Shown: positions 5,697 to 6,974 of the stretch, piece after piece | Position numbering within the stretch: position 1 is the first letter of the stretch | Layout: each line of letters begins with the position of its first letter | Origin: Bifidobacterium breve | GTDB lineage: Bacteria; Actinomycetota; Actinomycetes; S36-B12 | Reading direction: 5' to 3' | DNA: 6,974 nucleotides | Assembly: GCA_945900705.1 (NCBI GenBank) | Contig: CAMDKJ010000090.1 | Location: forward strand, 1 to 6,974 | Made by a program: the position numbers and the translations under genes | Notes under the pieces: generated by a model | Seen by the model: only the letters and a program-made list of their open reading frames with translations | What the model was told of the DNA's origin: nothing | Databases searched by the model: none

Positions 5697-6902
5697 CTAG
5701 TCGGCCGTAGCAATTGGCCCGGGAAGGGCAAGCATGCGATCAAGTGACACCTTGGCCCACTTGGCGGTTTCGGGGTCGACCTCAATTCGGTTAACCACCT
5801 GGCCAGCCACCAGTGACTCCAACACCCAGACCAGGTGCGGTAGGTCAATGCGGTTCATCGTCGAGCAAAAGCACACGGATTTATCAAGATAGGCGATGGT
5901 CTTGTCCGGGTTGTCTTGAGCGATTCGTTTAACCAAGTTCAATTCGGTGCCAATTGCCCAGGCACTACCCGAAGGCGCAGCGGCGATCGTGGCAATGATC
6001 TTTTCGGTCGAGCCAACGAGATCGGCCTTTGTGACAACCTCGTAAGTGCACTCAGGATGGACGATAACGCTCACCCCGGGGATGCGGTCGCGTACATCGT
6101 CAACACAATCAGCGGTGAATCGACCGTGCACTGAGCAGTGGCCTTTCCAGAGGATGACTTTGGCCGCGTGGAGTTGCTCGGTGGTCAGCCCACCTGATGG
6201 TTTACGCGGATCAAAAACCACGCAGTCATCGAGCGAGAGTCCGAGCTCACGAACAGCGGTATTTCGTCCGAGATGCTGGTCGGGGAGAAAAAGGACTTTC
6301 TCGCCTTGCTCGAAGGCCCACTGCATGCTGCGCTCTGCGTTACTCGAAGTACATACCGAACCACCGTGGCGGCCGGTAAAAGCTTTAATTGCCGCTGTCG
6401 AGTTCATGTAGGTGATGGGGATTGTTACCTCGGCGATACCAGCGGCAGCGAGGTCATCCCAGCATTGCTCTACCTGCACGATATTGGCCATATCGGCCAT
6501 CGAGCAGCCCGCGGCGAGATCGGGCAATATCACCTGCTGGTTGTCGGCCGTGAGGATATCGGCGCTTTCTGCCATGAAGTGCACACCGCAAAAAACAATG
6601 AATTCAGCAGCTGGGTGCGCGGCGGCTTGCTGAGCCAATTTGAATGAGTCGCCGGTTACGTCAGCGAATTGGATTACTTCATTACGTTGGTAGTGGTGAC
6701 CTAAGATAAAAAGTCGATCACCTAGGGCAGCCTTCGCGGCGGCTGCTCGGTCAACTAGGTCAGGGTCACTGGCTGCCGGGAGGCCGCCGGGGCACTCGAC
6801 CCCGCGCTCACTAGCTGGATCTGCCGCCTGGCCAAGGAGCAGCAAGGCCAGCGGAGTCGGTTGCGGCTCGTGGAGTAATTCGGTCATTTGGCTATTATTC
6901 AT
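5697..6902 (-). CDS. nadA: Quinolinate synthase NadA
   Basis: NadA condenses iminoaspartate (made by NadB) with dihydroxyacetone phosphate to quinolinate, a step of de novo NAD synthesis in the cytoplasm, using a [4Fe-4S] cluster. Numbering from the GTG at 6905, the protein has 402 residues. The family motifs appear in order: GHHYQRNEV (69-77), GDSFKLA (85-91), FCGVHFMAESADIL (105-118), TYMNSTAAIKAF (165-176), CTSSNA (185-190), PDQHLGRNTA (208-217), HPECTYEV (283-290) and the CFCSTMNR region (345-352). The likely cluster ligands are Cys185, Cys286 and Cys345 or Cys347. I use ATG 6902 as the start; GTG 6905 and ATG 6887 are also in frame. The first 50 or so residues are an extension before the catalytic core. 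NadB and NadC are not next to it in the transcription direction; a DUF3043 gene follows instead. Confidence 0.97.
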   Translation of the reverse strand: MNNSQMTELLHEPQPTPLALLLLGQAADPASERGVECPGGLPAASDPDLVDRAAAAKAALGDRLFILGHHYQRNEVIQFADVTGDSFKLAQQAAAHPAAEFIVFCGVHFMAESADILTADNQQVILPDLAAGCSMADMANIVQVEQCWDDLAAAGIAEVTIPITYMNSTAAIKAFTGRHGGSVCTSSNAERSMQWAFEQGEKVLFLPDQHLGRNTAVRELGLSLDDCVVFDPRKPSGGLTTEQLHAAKVILWKGHCSVHGRFTADCVDDVRDRIPGVSVIVHPECTYEVVTKADLVGSTEKIIATIAAAPSGSAWAIGTELNLVKRIAQDNPDKTIAYLDKSVCFCSTMNRIDLPHLVWVLESLVAGQVVNRIEVDPETAKWAKVSLDRMLALPGPIATAD

Positions 6903-6931
6903 CACCTACCCGGAATTCGTCACCTACCCGG
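6898..6931. repeat. Pair of 16-base direct repeats at the nadA start
   Basis: TTCATCACCTACCCGG (6898-6913) and TTCGTCACCTACCCGG (6916-6931) differ at one base and are offset by 18 bases. On the minus strand each reads CCGGGTAGGTGAYGAA; the inner copy spans the nadA start codon, and its AGGTG touches the ATG. This could be a tandem operator or a duplicated ribosome-site segment. Confidence 0.7.
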
Positions 6932-6967
6932 GCGGTGAACCCGAAGGGGCCGAGGGCAGGGAATAAC

Positions 6968-6974
6968 GTGACTA
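6968..6974 (+). CDS. Possible start of a divergent gene, cut by the window edge
   Basis: GTG ACT at 6968-6973 follows an AGGG site (6958-6961) by 6 bases, a plausible ribosome site and start for a gene divergent from nadA. Only two codons are visible, so the product cannot be identified. From memory of actinobacterial gene order, an ErpA/HesB-type Fe-S carrier is a candidate, but this is a guess. Confidence 0.3.

Overview
The window looks like actinobacterial chromosome, judged from protein family content (a DUF3043 membrane protein, an SCO2322-type secreted protein, and a NadA with the actinobacterial style of N-terminal extension) and from a moderately GC-rich composition with many G/C third positions. 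I cannot name a genus. No tRNA, rRNA, CRISPR, insertion sequence or phage signal was seen. Most genes lie on the minus strand.

Region 1 (1-4753, minus strand) is one transcription unit. In transcription order it has a probable promoter (4725-4753), a cobalamin riboswitch (about 4570-4717), an intrinsic terminator (4494-4524), and then four tightly coupled genes. These encode a secreted protein with prenyltransferase/squalene-oxidase-type alpha-alpha repeats (3406-4443), a secreted protein with a C-terminal membrane anchor of the SCO2322 type (2702-3406), a large EcfT/CbiQ-family membrane component (1584-2705), and a fused double-ATPase EcfA protein that runs off the window (1-1587). The three gene junctions are TAATG, ATGA and ATGA overlaps. 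The B12 riboswitch plus an ECF-type transporter strongly suggests uptake of cobalamin or a related corrinoid. The two exported proteins look like the surface capture part. Their architecture, an alpha-alpha barrel type protein plus a small protein with a motif like DGD-x3-W-x-F, resembles the two domains of animal transcobalamin/intrinsic factor split over two genes. This is the most interesting hypothesis in the window.

Region 2 (4754-5057, plus strand) has a promoter-like site and a strong ribosome binding site in front of a 70-residue acidic protein of unknown function, transcribed away from the riboswitch operon.

Region 3 (5068-6974, mostly minus strand) holds nadA (quinolinate synthase, an Fe-S enzyme of de novo NAD synthesis), followed after 11 bases by a DUF3043 membrane protein gene. 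That gene converges on the 70-residue gene with only 10 bases between the stops. The nadA start is overlapped by a pair of near-identical 16-base direct repeats, and a possible divergent gene start (GTG at 6968) lies at the very right edge.
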